The position numbers and the translations under genes are program-made. Under the pieces are notes generated by a model. It did no database searches and was not told where the DNA came from. It worked only from the letters and a program-made list of their open reading frames with translations. A stretch of DNA of 33,994 nt from Chara braunii (taxonomy: Eukaryota > Streptophyta > Charophyceae > Charales > Characeae), in assembly GCA_003427395.1 (NCBI GenBank), contig BFEA01000103.1, positions 352,760 through 386,753 of the forward strand. The letters are read 5' to 3'. This document shows, one piece after another, positions 1 to 9,860 of this stretch; position 1 is the first letter of the stretch; each line of letters opens with the position of its first letter.

Positions 1-1551
1 TGGATATGTTGGACACTTACCTGTTGGCGCCATATTTGTATTCCGAAGAAGGATGGTGGCTGAGCCAGATCCCATGCTGTTGTATGATGAGAGAGTATAT
101 CTTTTGTTGGCGCTGAATTCTGGAACTCATGATACTCTTTGTATCAAGTGACATTGTTAATATAAGCTGCGCTACTTGGTTCATTTCTCATCTCAATCTG
201 GTTTTGAGTGAAGCCACGTTGTACGTGTGATGACATGTATGCATGCGGTGTGATGCTCTCGAGCAAGCTGTGAACCGTCAGGTTCCTTGCACATGTGCCG
301 ACCGTTGGGAAACGGAGGGAACCGTATCCACCGGAAGGGACCGGGCCTCCAGGACCTAAATCTGCCAGTTGCGGTTGGATCTGTAGGGACAGAATCTGAT
401 CTCTGGTGGCAAGCTGTAGATGTGGAAGGGACACGACTTGTGATAGGACTTAGGGCTCTGAGCTTGTGGAGGACTCCGTCTAGGAAGGTCCAGAGGGCCA
501 ACTAGGTCATTCCGAACTTCGAGTGACTCAAAATCCCGGAGAGTACTCCCCGGCATGATACCCTGCCTCTACAACAACCTGGGCATTTTAAAAAAGAAAA
601 AAAAGAGAAAAAAAAAAGAAAGTGCCGACCGGAGTTACATCTGGTTCATCAAACTCAGGCCGCGCCAAAGCTGCGGGCGTGTGCTTTTTTTTTTTTTTTT
701 TTTTTTTTTTTTCCCTCGGCCAGTGCTAGGGATGCGGATAACAGCAGGCATTACTAGCACTCGCGAGGAGGCTCCATCTATTGGTGGGGAGCAGCACCTG
801 CTGAAAAACGGGTCCAGCATCCCAGAACATTGTATCATTTCGTGAACATTTGAAAGCAAGATATGGTGCTGCCAGCATTGACTACCCCAACGGGCTTGGG
901 GGGTTAACTGCACAGCTTTTTTCCGGAAGTTTCTGCCTCTTCAACCTCCTAGGCGTGTGCTATTCCTGCTAATTACGAAACTGAAATCTGTTCGCCGCGC
1001 AGTTGGCTCTATTTATTTTCTCTTCTCACATCAAATCTGGCATCTGCTGCGTACACAAACTGCAATGTAGCGTGCAGAGCTAACTGTTGTCATTTTTCTG
1101 TTGTTGTCACTTCTTTGCAACAGTTGGTGGCCACTCAATTTAAATTTAAACCATACTGTCAATGTGCAGGTTTGCGGCAGTGCCCTTGCTGTTCTCTTTC
1201 TCTTGCTGCAAGGGACTCTTCCAGCTGGAACTAGTTGACAAAGCCCAGTGTGCCATCCATTCACTGATCCATCAGGGTGGCATCATTGTCCATGGCATGT
1301 CAGAAAACAAAGTAAGACGAGGAGGAAGAGATGGTACGGCAATAGAGAGGACAAAAATGACGGGACAAGCAGGGACACGGAGCGGTGATGATGAGGAGGG
1401 ACAGGGCGGGAGGATGTCGTTATGTGCATCTACGTTTTTCTTTCAGGTTTCGAGTATGAGATTGTTCATGATCCACGGATCACAAAAGAGAAGATCTGTG
1501 ATGATCATTTAGGGCTGATGATTGTTTTTAGTGTGTTTGTCGGTGAAAGGC
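1..1551. other. Non-coding stretch, no gene recognised
   Basis: No reading frame here looks like a known protein. The stretch holds A-rich sequence at 590-620, a 28-base T run at 685-712 and a 53-bp dispersed repeat at 772-824. The extreme left end (1-152) is open on the plus strand up to a TGA at 150-152 and could be the tail of a gene that starts outside the window, but nothing in it is recognisable. Confidence 0.5.
772..824 (+). repeat. Dispersed repeat, copy A (partner at 23303-23356)
   Basis: This segment and 23303-23356 share a CTCC..CTATT.GTGGGGAGCAGCAC core followed by TGCTG, then CCAGCATCCCA, with scattered mismatches. The two copies lie about 22 kb apart on either side of the LTR element. 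A second short match, around AATGCTGGCAG, lies near each copy but in opposite orientations (869-891 and 23056-23078). The family is unknown. Confidence 0.6.
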
Positions 1552-1667
1552 CTACCGTCTTCCCCCGAACATAACGCACCCTAAAAATGAATGTATACAT
1601 GTCAAGCTATAGTTCCGGCCTGATACAGCCAAAATAAGGGTGCGTTGTGTTCGGGGGAAGACGGTAG
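1552..1667. mobile_element. Foldback/MITE-like element, copy 1
   Basis: A 116-bp element whose two ends are inverted repeats. The left arm 1552-1582 begins CTACCGTCTTCCCCCGAACA. The right arm 1637-1667 is its reverse complement over 31 bp with one mismatch. The middle 54 bp is AT-rich and codes for nothing. The ends recur at 29245-29427 and, more distantly, at 30108-30189, so this is a family. No target-site duplication is visible outside the CTACC/GGTAG ends. A small non-autonomous DNA transposon is the likeliest reading. Confidence 0.8.
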
Positions 1668-2109
1668 TAGATGAGGGGTGCAAGCAGCTGGCATACCAAA
1701 TCCATATTAACTAGGCTGGACACCGCTGACGGAGCAGCTTTTCTATGTCATTGCTTGTACTTGGGTGGATAGGAGCACCACAGATGGCTGGCTAGCTAGG
1801 TTGTGGGTTAGATGGAAGGAGGGAGGCCTGGGATGGATGGACAAAAGAGGAGCTCCAGAGATGGCCTGCCATGCCACGCAGTAGTGGGCGGTGTCTCTGA
1901 AAATGGCAATGCGGCTGCACACACACACATGATGGAGAAATTGACAGCCTTCGGTTTTGACACCGCTGGCTGGAGAGAGGGCCTTGTGGGGGAGCAGCTA
2001 TCTCACAAGGACAGAAACGGAAGGAGAGGAGGGGATTGTCTACCAGTGGGGAGCACGACCGGTCCACATTCGGTGCAGCGACAGCCCGAGAGACGAAGAG
2101 GAACGTTCC
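1668..2109. other. Non-coding stretch, no gene recognised
   Basis: Overlapping open frames occur on both strands here, but none shows a domain or a splice pattern I recognise. The stretch lies between foldback copy 1 and the U6-like sequence. I see no upstream sequence element or TATA box of the kind that would drive the U6-like sequence at its right edge. Confidence 0.4.
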
Positions 2110-2123
2110 AAAACTGCCTTCAG
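2110..2123 (+). repeat. Left flanking direct repeat of the U6 copy
   Basis: AAAACTGCCTTCAG, repeated exactly at 2201-2214. The two copies bracket the U6-like body directly, as expected for a target-site duplication made by LINE-type retrotransposition. Its CCTTCAG part also resembles the 5' end of normal U6, so part of it could be U6 sequence. Confidence 0.7.
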
Positions 2124-2200
2124 GACATCCGTTGAAATTGGAACGATACAGAGAAACAAGATTAGCATGGCCCCTGCGCAAGGATGACACACATAAATCG
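2124..2200 (+). pseudogene. U6: U6 snRNA retropseudogene, 5'-truncated
   Basis: This 77-nt segment matches the conserved body of U6 spliceosomal RNA. It has GACATCC, AATTGGAACGATACAGAGA (ACAGAGA box), ATTAGCATGGCCCCTGCGCA (AGC triad and internal stem-loop) and AGGATGACAC. Compared with the usual plant U6 I see a few substitutions and four extra bases (AACA or ACAA) between the ACAGAGA box and AGATTAGC. About 13-15 nt of the normal 5' end and the 3' tail are missing or replaced. There is no TATA box or upstream element before it and no T-run terminator after it. With the flanking 14-bp direct repeats this points to a dead, retrotransposed copy. A diverged functional U6 is unlikely. Confidence 0.85.
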
Positions 2201-2214
2201 AAAACTGCCTTCAG
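2201..2214 (+). repeat. Right flanking direct repeat of the U6 copy
   Basis: AAAACTGCCTTCAG, identical over 14 bp to 2110-2123. See the U6 copy between them. Confidence 0.7.
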
Positions 2215-2454
2215 ACTGTCACTTCCATTTCCGCGGGTCAGACAAGCTGGGCCCACTTGCTTTAGAATAATAATAGATTAAAGCAAGACCTGGTCCAACA
2301 GGCCGAACAGGTTCATGCCAAGTTGGCACAGCATACCAGGAAGGCCCAGAGCCCGAGCCTCTCTTCCCAACCGTTTAGAGATTCAGCCAAAAGAGGAGTG
2401 CTGAAAAGAAAAAGGAAAAGGAAAAAGAGAAAAGACAGGACAGGAAGGACAGCC

Positions 2455-2494
<40 letters not shown>

Positions 2495-2528
2495 AACACC
2501 AAAAAAAAAAAAAATAAATTAATAAATA

Positions 2529-2573
<45 letters not shown>

Positions 2574-2988
2574 TACCATGCAAGAAAACAAACAGGAAAG
2601 AAAAGAGAAGGAAAGCGAACAGTGATAGTAGGATCTTCATTAATATAATCTACTGTTTGAATATACTGTTTGAACTGTGAACTCACTGCACAACCCCACT
2701 ATCTCTGCCAGCCGCACATTTTTGTTATTCTTGGCCCCTCCTTTTTTTCTTTTCTTGTCTTGTTTCCTTTCTGTCTGTTAATTTCCCTCAGCTCCTTCTT
2801 CTCCAGTTGTTTCTCGTTCCGTTGTTTTCTTGTCCTTTGTCATGTGCCTGCCCAACCTCGCTCCTGCTCTTTTCTTTTTTTTTTAATAAAGAATATTCCA
2901 CCCGTGTCAACAGATTAAAAAAAGGCCTGAAAGGCCGTCCTGTCCAGATTTGACAGGTAATTCAATTGGTTGGGCTTAAAGAATTAGC

Positions 2989-3020
<32 letters not shown>

Positions 3021-3360
3021 ATAGGAACCTTGCTCCTGTTCTGTCTTTTTTTGGCTTAAAATTTGAAGGACCTTCCTGTTCATCCCCCCTGGAACTCTCA
3101 AAGTTATTCAGGTCTGGCCCCTACACCTGCACACCCCTTCCTCCCATTCTCTCTTTCATACTTTAGAGAGAAAAATGGTCAGGTGTTGTTGGCGAGCCTT
3201 TTTTCGCCGATTGGGTAGGGGGCAATAATGACTGGGACAGATGTCACCACATGAGATCCTGATGCGGGGCATGGAACAAGTTTGTTTTTTTTTTTTTGTT
3301 TGTTTGTTTGTTTGTTTTTTTGTTTTTTTTTAATAAACTAAACTATATGCTTCTCTCAAT
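2215..3360. repeat. A/T homopolymer-rich non-coding stretch
   Basis: The notable content is homopolymers: T20 directly followed by A22 (2455-2496), A-rich sequence to 2530, A41 at 2531-2571, A28 at 2992-3019, and T-rich sequence with TTTG units at 3284-3331. The T20A22 block is a perfect palindrome. No gene is recognised. The open frames here are low-complexity Lys/Phe runs. Confidence 0.7.
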
Positions 3361-3370
3361 CACTCTCTTG

Positions 3371-3401
<31 letters not shown>

Positions 3402-3413
3402 CACTCTCTTGGC
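3361..3413 (+). mobile_element. Poly(A)-only insertion with 12-bp target duplication
   Basis: CACTCTCTTGGC (3361-3372) is followed by 29 A residues (3373-3401) and then by the same 12 bases again (3402-3413). A pure poly(A) tract between perfect direct repeats is what an extremely 5'-truncated LINE-mediated insertion leaves, where only the tail was copied. The alternative is A-run expansion beside a chance duplication. The 12-bp identity makes that less likely. Confidence 0.65.
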
Positions 3414-3424
3414 TTCTCTATTTT

Positions 3425-3815
3425 TCTCCTCTCACTACTCTATGTACACTAGGAGGGAACACACACCAACCTGTACCCCTCCCCAACCCACGGGGTAGGT
3501 TTGCACCATAGTTTGGTGCAATAGCAAAGTTGTACCAGCCCTTATCATGGTGATGTGTGAATGGGCAGGTGCGGCAGGTCGGGGCTCCTCCCCCTTCCGC
3601 ACCTTCCCCCAGCCTACATTAACGGTGTCCAATAGCCAATATCGTTGTTGCATAGCACCCAACAGTATTGGCCATGGTCCTGCTAATGCTGGCCTGGGGG
3701 ACCAGCGGGCTACCTCTAGGTGGTAGGACACCAAACATGCAGGCACGTACGTAGCAGAGGGGAAGGGAACCCACAACCTCCTGAATGCAGCTTGTGCGCC
3801 ATATCACCCGTTGGC
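3425..3815 (-). mobile_element. Possible tRNA-derived SINE (weak)
   Basis: On the minus strand the segment beginning near 3815 reads TGGCGCACAAGCTG, then TTCAGGAGGTTGTGGG and GGGTTCCCTTCCCC. This resembles the A box, linker and B box (GGTTCRANTCC) of plant tRNA-derived SINEs. The box spacing of about 31 nt is short and the B box is imperfect. The body towards 3425 has no recognisable tail or target duplication. Low confidence. Confidence 0.3.
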
Positions 3816-4130
3816 GAGTTTGTTTTCCATGCTGTCTCTCTGGAACTTCATAAAAACCAAGTTGACGGACTGCGTCTATGCCCGCAGTGCCACAGCACGG
3901 CCCCACAGAACAGAGCTAAGGAAAGTATGTGGAGATTGTTGACAAGAAAGTCCATGACACAAGTGTTGGAAACCACACATCAGATAAGAGCACGTTCGAA
4001 ATTGTTTAAACCACCAGTACTTGGCCCAGCTATCGGCTGCCGAAAAAAGTAAAGTAGAAATGTTTCTAGTCGGATGAATTTGGGCGCTCCTGTAGTGGCC
4101 CATACGTTTCCTAAAATTGTGGCTTGTAAG

Positions 4131-4202
<72 letters not shown>

Positions 4203-5195
4203 CCCTACCGGTTCACCACGTCCTGCTCCACCCACTCATGCGGTGTGCCCCTCCAACCCTCCCTCCTCTGCCGTCTATGTGGCCAAACAAACAGCCCTTT
4301 GGTTAAAATGGACATTGTGAGGGTGTGTGAGACGGGTATGGGGTGTGGAAGGGAGGAAGTTTTTTTTATCAAGAGGAGGTGTGGTGGTGGGTGGGATCGG
4401 GGTTGTAAGGGCGGGAGGTAGGTTTGTGACGGGAGGGCGCAATTGCGAACGACAATACCCCCTTCATCTGAGGGGTGGCTGGCAGGCTCAGCAGTTAGCC
4501 TCACGACGTGGTTTGGGCTGCTGTGATTGTGGTTTAAGCGACGGTCTGTTTATCTTCATCATCCGGCTTTTTTGAGGTGGCGGATTATTATGGTCGACCA
4601 CACGTAGCCGGGTGCTTAACAGCCAATGAAGAACAAGGAGGTGAGGTTTGGAGGGGGGAGGGGGAGGTCATTTTTTTCGTTTAGGGTAAGGTTCCTCTTC
4701 TTTGTAGCCTTCTAAAATTGCTGTGTTTCGACTACTAAATGTCCTACTATAGTCCCAATGACCCTTAAAGCTTGTCTTGGACGGGTTTCGAACGTTTTTC
4801 ATGAGCTCAAAGCTAGTGTTATCTGTCCTTTGACTCCCTGTTCAATATCTCGATAAGATTCCGGGTCCTTTAACTCGTTTCGTTTCCTGATCTTAAATTG
4901 TTGTTTTGTTCCTTACCGTATCTTTTTCTTACTAGTTGAGCTGCCTAATTGGTTGAGTCTATTTTTGATCTATCTGTGAGAACTTTGAGAATTAAAAATC
5001 AGATTGTAATATAGTAAAATACTAAATATACTAAATTCGGATAAATCATCTTAAACTTGTAAAATCGAAATTTACTTCGTGGATGATCTTCCTGTTCCGA
5101 GGTTCGAAAGTCGGATTTTAATTCTGAGGTCTAAATATTTGTTCTAATGTTTACTCGTCTAATTGGAATTTTCTGATTTCTTTCAATGTTACTTC
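3816..5195. other. Non-coding stretch with (TC)n microsatellite
   Basis: No gene is recognised. The stretch contains the (TC)n tract at 4135-4200, a G-rich section at 4310-4670 and an AT-rich section at 4690-5190 that has no open frame of note on either strand. Confidence 0.5.
4135..4200 (+). repeat. (TC)n microsatellite
   Basis: About 33 dinucleotide units with one TG interruption near 4167-4168. Frames through it encode Ser/Leu repeats and are not genes. Confidence 0.97.
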
Positions 5196-5873
5196 CCTAA
5201 TCCCTTCTGGGGAAATATTGCTAAAGAAATTCTTCAATGGTATTCTCAAATTATTCTAGAATTATCTTGGTTTTAGTTGTACTTTGGCTGCTGATGGGGA
5301 TTGGGTTTTGAACATGGGCTCCGTGGGATGGCCAAGTGGAGCATCTTGTGGAGTTTTGGGGGACTTGTTTTGAAGTAAGGGGCAAGGGGCATGAAATGAT
5401 TCTTCGCAAGGACGGAGAGGGGGACGGTATAGGGCTGCTCGACAGGTACCGGCTACGGGGAGCCCTTATCAGATGTGATTGGCGTTGGGTAGTTTACGCT
5501 GTCTGATGGGTACCGGCTGATGGGCGAGCTCTGGCGCGATTGACGTTGGGTAGTGCTGGTTCACCTCCTTGAGGACGGAGACTAGAATTCTTGTGGGGGC
5601 AAGGAATTTCAGGGCTGATGATGATGCTCGGCCCCTGCTGAGATGAGGTCCTCTGGAGTTCTTTACGAGGACAGAGTTTGGGAGGACGGATGGAATTCGG
5701 ATGGAGGAAGTTGCTGGTGGATGGCGCCGAGTATCTCGGCGGGTATCGGCCACTGGTCACTAACTCCACCTGGATCATCTTAAGGTTCTTCCTCTCGATG
5801 ATGGAGGCAGGATTTTTCTGCTTGTCTGTTTCAGGGGTTCCATGTTTTTCTGAATTTGACCTATCCTAGTTAG
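5196..5873 (+). repeat. Tandem repeat unit 1, uninterrupted copy (about 680 bp)
   Basis: The sequence from CCTAATCCCTTCTGGGG repeats at 5874. The strongest identity runs from 5333 (CTTGTGGAGTTTTGGGGGAC) through GGGCAAGGGGCATGAAATGA to GTGATTGGCGTTGGGTAG near 5490. After that point the matching continuation of copy 2 lies at 22600-22975. This copy therefore shows the sequence as it was before the LTR element entered copy 2. It holds a minus-strand open frame at 5494-5778 whose counterpart at 22611-22874 is also open, but no domain is recognisable. Confidence 0.85.
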
Positions 5874-6080
5874 CCTAATCCCTTTTGGGGGAAAGTTTGG
5901 CTTCTGATGGTGATGGTGTTTGTGGCCTCCGCGGCATCTTGTGGAGTTTAGGGGGACTTGTTTTGAAGTAAGGGGCAAGGGGCATGAAATGATTCTTTGC
6001 AAGAACGCAGAGGGGGATGGAATAGGGCTGCTCGACGGGTGCTGGCTAGGGGGAGCTCTTATCAGATGTGATTGGCGTTG
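5874..6080 (+). repeat. Tandem repeat unit 2, left half (interrupted)
   Basis: This is homologous to the first part of the unit starting at 5196. It stops at GATTGGCGTTG (6080), exactly where the LTR begins. The rest of the unit resumes at 22600 beyond the right LTR. It is thus the left flank of the retrotransposon insertion. Confidence 0.88.
6076..6080 (+). repeat. Target-site duplication, left copy
   Basis: CGTTG, repeated at 22600-22604. The uninterrupted paralogue near 5480 has this pentamer once, in GGCGTTGGGTAG. This is the pattern a 5-bp integrase duplication leaves. Confidence 0.88.
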
Positions 6081-6417
6081 TGTGGCGGACCCACCAGCTG
6101 TAGTGCTCAGCCTGAGATAGAGATGGAGATGGAGGATGAGAGTGGAGCAAGATGGTACAGCGCAGCTCCCACGCGAGACTCCAACGCACATACTCCAAAC
6201 TGTGCGAATGCAGAATAAGAGAAAGTACAGACTCTGGCTGGGGTATACCCCAACGGACTGACTGGACTGGACTGGACTGGACTGGCTGGTACTGGCAGAG
6301 GTACCGGCTTGGACTGGACTACCCCGAATACAACACAGGCCTGTGAGAACAGGCCAAGGGGCTGGTCTCACAGGCCTCCTTGGCCTGGTCTCACAGGCCA
6401 ACAAGAGGTCCGCTACA
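6081..6417 (-). repeat. 3' LTR (left)
   Basis: 337 bp, TGTGGCGGACC at the left and GGTCCGCTACA at the right: short inverted ends with the canonical TG..CA. It is homologous to 22309-22599. It is longer because of an expanded ACTGG run (about 6258-6290) and an extra GGTCTCACAGGCC unit. It contains the palindrome GGGGTATACCCC near 6240-6251, which includes TATA and could be the LTR core promoter on the minus strand. The sequence just inside (6418-6430) is only weakly purine-rich on the minus strand, so the polypurine tract is not clear. Confidence 0.9.
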
Positions 6418-7594
6418 CGATCCTCGGCCTGTGATGGATCGCCTAGATACAAGCACGCTTCCGCCAAGAAGCGGAACTCTACCAAAGAAAAAGAAAACCC
6501 AAGTAGTATAGGATGCGGAGCAAGCTCCATGTTGACTCCATGCAATGCAACCTAGGATAAAAAATATCACAAAAAACAGCAATGTCACAACTATCAGCCT
6601 AAGTGAAAGCAGAAGCAACTAACTAGGATACATGTCCTAGGAAAGCAGAAAGTAATGACAACTAAATCCTAGAATGTTGGAGGCAGTAGCCTCAGCAGGA
6701 AACAACTGACTAATGTATAAGTCCTAAGAATAGCAAAAGCAGAAACAACTAAATTCTAGAAATGTTAGGGGCAGTAGCCGCAGTTTGAGAGCAACAAAGC
6801 AACAACAAGACAACCATATGTCACAGCAGGAGTGTGTTGCAAACCACATGGTGGGATGGTCTCTGAGGGTGGTGAATGCATCCTAGGAGTCGATAAACTC
6901 CTAAGGGCATCCACACATAATTATAAGGAGACACATATCATCAGATTTAATGACGGTAGGGAACTGAGAGCGAACATAACCAATGACCCTAACAGATAGA
7001 CCATCAGGGCGGATAATGCTTGACTAAGGGGGTGACCGATATAGAGGGTCGACCATGCAAGGGAATAAGGGAGTCTGGTATACTGGGCGCACCTAGATGA
7101 AGCATGCAAGGCTACCTAACTAGGGCGTGAGGGCCAGCAGAGGGTAAAAAAATGATGGGTAAGGGAATCATGCAAATGACTCCTAAGGTGGGGGAAGTCG
7201 GAGTTGGATCCGTAAGCTGGGAAGCCAAGGCAACGCTATGGTCCCGATGCCTATGCGTATACCAAGGGAGAGCCCAACTAAGAGGAACCCGGCTAGGGGA
7301 GACCATCAGGCGACACCACCAGGGTATTGTACGGGGTAAAGTGGTAAGAGAGTGACAACGTCTGAAGTAGGCAGAGGTGATTGTGACGAAGTCCATGAAA
7401 CTGCCAATGACGTCCATGATGAGAAGTCCGGAATGTCGTCGAGGAAGAGTTGCAACGTCGACGAGATGAAGTGGCAAAACTGAAGTGGATGGAGTACTGA
7501 GAAGTCAAAGACGTTGGAAGATAAGTCAGAGTCAATCGTCGTATCGAGCAGGACGACGATGAGTGCGTTGTGGACGCTCAGAAGCATCTGGTTG
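6418..7594 (-). other. 3' untranslated region of the LTR element
   Basis: This is the 1.2 kb between the end of the chromodomain frame and the 3' LTR. No domain is recognisable on either strand. A duplicated segment lies at 6625-6783: GTCCTA...GCAG...CAACTAAATCCTAGAA...GGCAGTAGCC, two copies, offset 87 bp. Confidence 0.6.
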
Positions 7595-8209
7595 CTACTG
7601 AAGGTCTGACTCAGATGGAGGAGGCTTGACTTCAGCGTTCTCCTCAGCCGAGGGAGAAGGAAGAGGGTTAGTGGGTTGAGGAGGAGCAGTCAACCCAACA
7701 CGACTCACACGGTTATAGGCACGCACTAACACGCGAGCGTGCTGCAAGTGCTCGAGGGGCTCCCAGGTAGCCTCCTCATCAGGGTAACCCTTCCAACGTA
7801 CGAGATACTCGATGTGAGGAGGGTTGTCGTCGGTGACTCGACGACCAATGATGTCTGAAATGAGGAACTCCTCGTGGTCGTCAATTATGATGGGTGGAGG
7901 GCGCTCGTATGGTCGTCCAACAAAACGCTCAGGCGGTATGCGGTAGGGACGCAGTAACGAGACATGGTAGACATCGTGCACACGAGTCTGACGTAGGTAG
8001 TCAGGCAGCTTCACATGGAAGCTGACCAGGCTAGATGTCGTACCATAACCAACGGCTTGGAGAATGCGGCATGGGTCGAAGAAGCGACGCCAAAACTTGC
8101 GAAGCGTATCCACTTTGAGTTGTAAGTGGCAGGCGTCGACAAGCACATCATCACGGTGACCGACTTTGAATGGATGATCCATCCTCGATCGGTTCGCACG
8201 TGCGACCAT
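7595..8209 (-). pseudogene. Integrase C-terminal region with chromodomain
   Basis: A 204-residue open segment forming the end of the pol polyprotein. Residues about 36-90 carry the integrase C-terminal motif (LRKFWRRFFDPCRIL ... VHDVYHVSLLRPYR). Residues about 114-168 are a chromodomain with EYLVRWKGY and ATWEPLEHL. The aromatic residues that cage methylated histone lysine (F/Y, W, W) are present. In chromoviruses this domain steers integration into heterochromatin. The tail after residue 170 is Pro/Ser-rich and the stop is TGA- or TAA-type at 7595-7597. The start methionine is only the first in the open stretch. The true polypeptide continues from the integrase core upstream, from which it is now separated by breaks. 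Confidence 0.92.
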
Positions 8210-8339
8210 GCAAGTTTAGGAAGCAGCTATGTGCTCATGCTCGATCTTCATGATCGACATCATGTGTGCAACCCAATCATCCAGCGCGGGACAACTCTGT
8301 CGGGGTGCATCTGTGACGGTCGAAGGAAGTCCGCGGGAA

Positions 8340-9030
8340 CACGAGGGTGATAGCCAAGGTCTCAATAGTAAGGCGACATCCCCATGGCTGGTGAGACGGT
8401 GTGGTTCTAGCTATCTCCACGTGGGCAAGATGGAGATCCCACTACTGGTCGTTACGAACAATCTTTCGAAGAATATCTCCGACAGTCTTGTTCGTGACCT
8501 CGGTCTGACCATCAGTCTGGAGATGGTAAGACGAGGAGAAGCGGAGCTGGGTACCGTACACTTCGTGGAACCGTCGTCAGAATTGACTGGTAAAGTGCGG
8601 GTCACAGTCAGATATGATGCTCAGAGGTAAGTCGTGGTCCCGCACGACTCGGTCAAACACGATGTCGGCGACCTCACGTGCACTGATGGCATAGCGGCAC
8701 GGAACAAAGCGTGCGCGCTTCGTGAAGCGGTCGACGACGACCAGGATAGCATCATGACCGCGAGGGGTTGGAGGATGAAGAGGACCGATAAAGTTCATTG
8801 AGATGGACTGCCAACGACCCGCAGGGATGGAAAGAGGCTGGAGCAAACCATAAGGCAGGTGGTTCACATTGTTCACCTCCTGACAAGTGGGATACTCTGC
8901 GACGTAGTCCTTCACAAAGTACTTTCACTTCGACCAGACGTACAGGCGGCTCACACGAGCCAACGTCTTGTGGAAGCCCATATGACCGGCGACTACCTGG
9001 TCATGGAACTCTGCTGCTGCCCGGACACGT
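8340..9030 (-). pseudogene. Integrase zinc-binding and catalytic core, broken
   Basis: Reading the minus strand, the zinc-binding part has FHDQVVAGHMGFHKTLARV (both His) and YPTCQEVN, where the first Cys of the expected C-x2-C is Tyr. The catalytic core follows with SISMNFIGPL, ILVVVDRFTKRARFVP and IISDCDPHFTSQF (the two Asp), then YHLQTDGQTEV with the Glu of the D,D,E triad. In-frame stops occur at 8925-8927 (TGA), 8577-8579 (TGA) and 8442-8444 (TAG), so no functional integrase is made. Apart from these stops one frame carries the domain from about 9428 to 8400. Confidence 0.9.
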
Positions 9031-9229
9031 AGTTGTCGAGTGGAGGGAACACAAATGTGGGGCTCTATAGTGCCCTGTGAACCGTCCCAGTACACAAGAC
9101 CGTTGTCCCCAAGAGAGTAGTTCGAGACGGTCTTGCCACTCCGAAGGGTCGCATGGATGTCGCGATAGTCGGGGCAGTGGCGATACTGAGTGCGGAACTC
9201 GTCGGTCACCGAGTGATGGACTGTGGTGA

Positions 9230-9860
9230 CCAAGATGGCGGCGAGTTGGATATGCTCCAGATTATGGTCAGGGTGCCGGGATAAGGCATTTGCAACCCGA
9301 TTGGTCTCACCCTTGATGTGCTCAGTGGTGAAACTAAACTTGGATAGGTCGCGCCACCAGGGAGCCTGTCGAGGAGTGAGCTTCGACGTTGTCAGAAAAG
9401 CCTGGACAACAGAGTTGTCCGTGCGCATCGTGAATGGTGCCCCGTGCAGGTAGTGACGCCAGTGTCGAGTGGCATAAACTACTGCGAGAATCTCATGTTC
9501 ATCAACAGTGTAGTTTATCTCGGCGGGAAGGAGCTGACGGGAGTAGAAGGTTATCGGACAATCACATGAGCGAGACTCGACAGTGTCATCCTCGGCGATG
9601 GTAGGAGAATAATCAATAGAAGGCTCGTCAGTAGCTGGACGAGTAGGCGTCAGGCGGGAAGAGGTGGTAGGGGTAGGGGATGGGAAGCGAGGGATGCGAG
9701 GATAAGAGGAATCAGGAGAGGAGGGGAAAATCTAAGAAAGCACTGCTCCTACAGCAAAGTCTGACGCATCGGTGTTAAGGATAAAAGGGCGATCAAAATT
9801 GGGTAGGTGGAGAACCGATGCACATGTCACCGTCTTCTTGAGGGCGTGGAAGGCGTCCTC
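9230..9860 (-). pseudogene. RNase H domain of pol
   Basis: The minus strand reads NFDRPFILNTDASDFAVGAV (first catalytic Asp region), ITFYSRQLLPAEINYTVDE and HEILAVVYATRHWRHYLHG, then MRTDNSVVQAFL and the terminal HIKGETNRVANALSRHPDH. This is the RNase H fold that follows RT in Ty3/gypsy elements. An in-frame TAG at 9732-9734 breaks it. A proline/serine/threonine-rich linker of about 40 residues lies between the first and second motifs, longer than usual. Confidence 0.88.

Noticed and set aside
1-152. Possible terminal exon at the left edge: the plus strand is open to a TGA at 150-152, and the minus strand shows a donor-like CAGGTAAGT near 20.
   Set aside because: Neither reading matches a family I know, and the two readings contradict each other. 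Too short to support.
4480-4530. GGCTCAGCAGTTAG on the plus strand resembles a Pol III A box of a SINE or tRNA.
   Set aside because: No matching B box follows and no cloverleaf can be drawn.
5775-6545. A 256-residue minus open frame.
   Set aside because: It spans the LTR boundary and two unrelated sequences, so it is a chance fusion.
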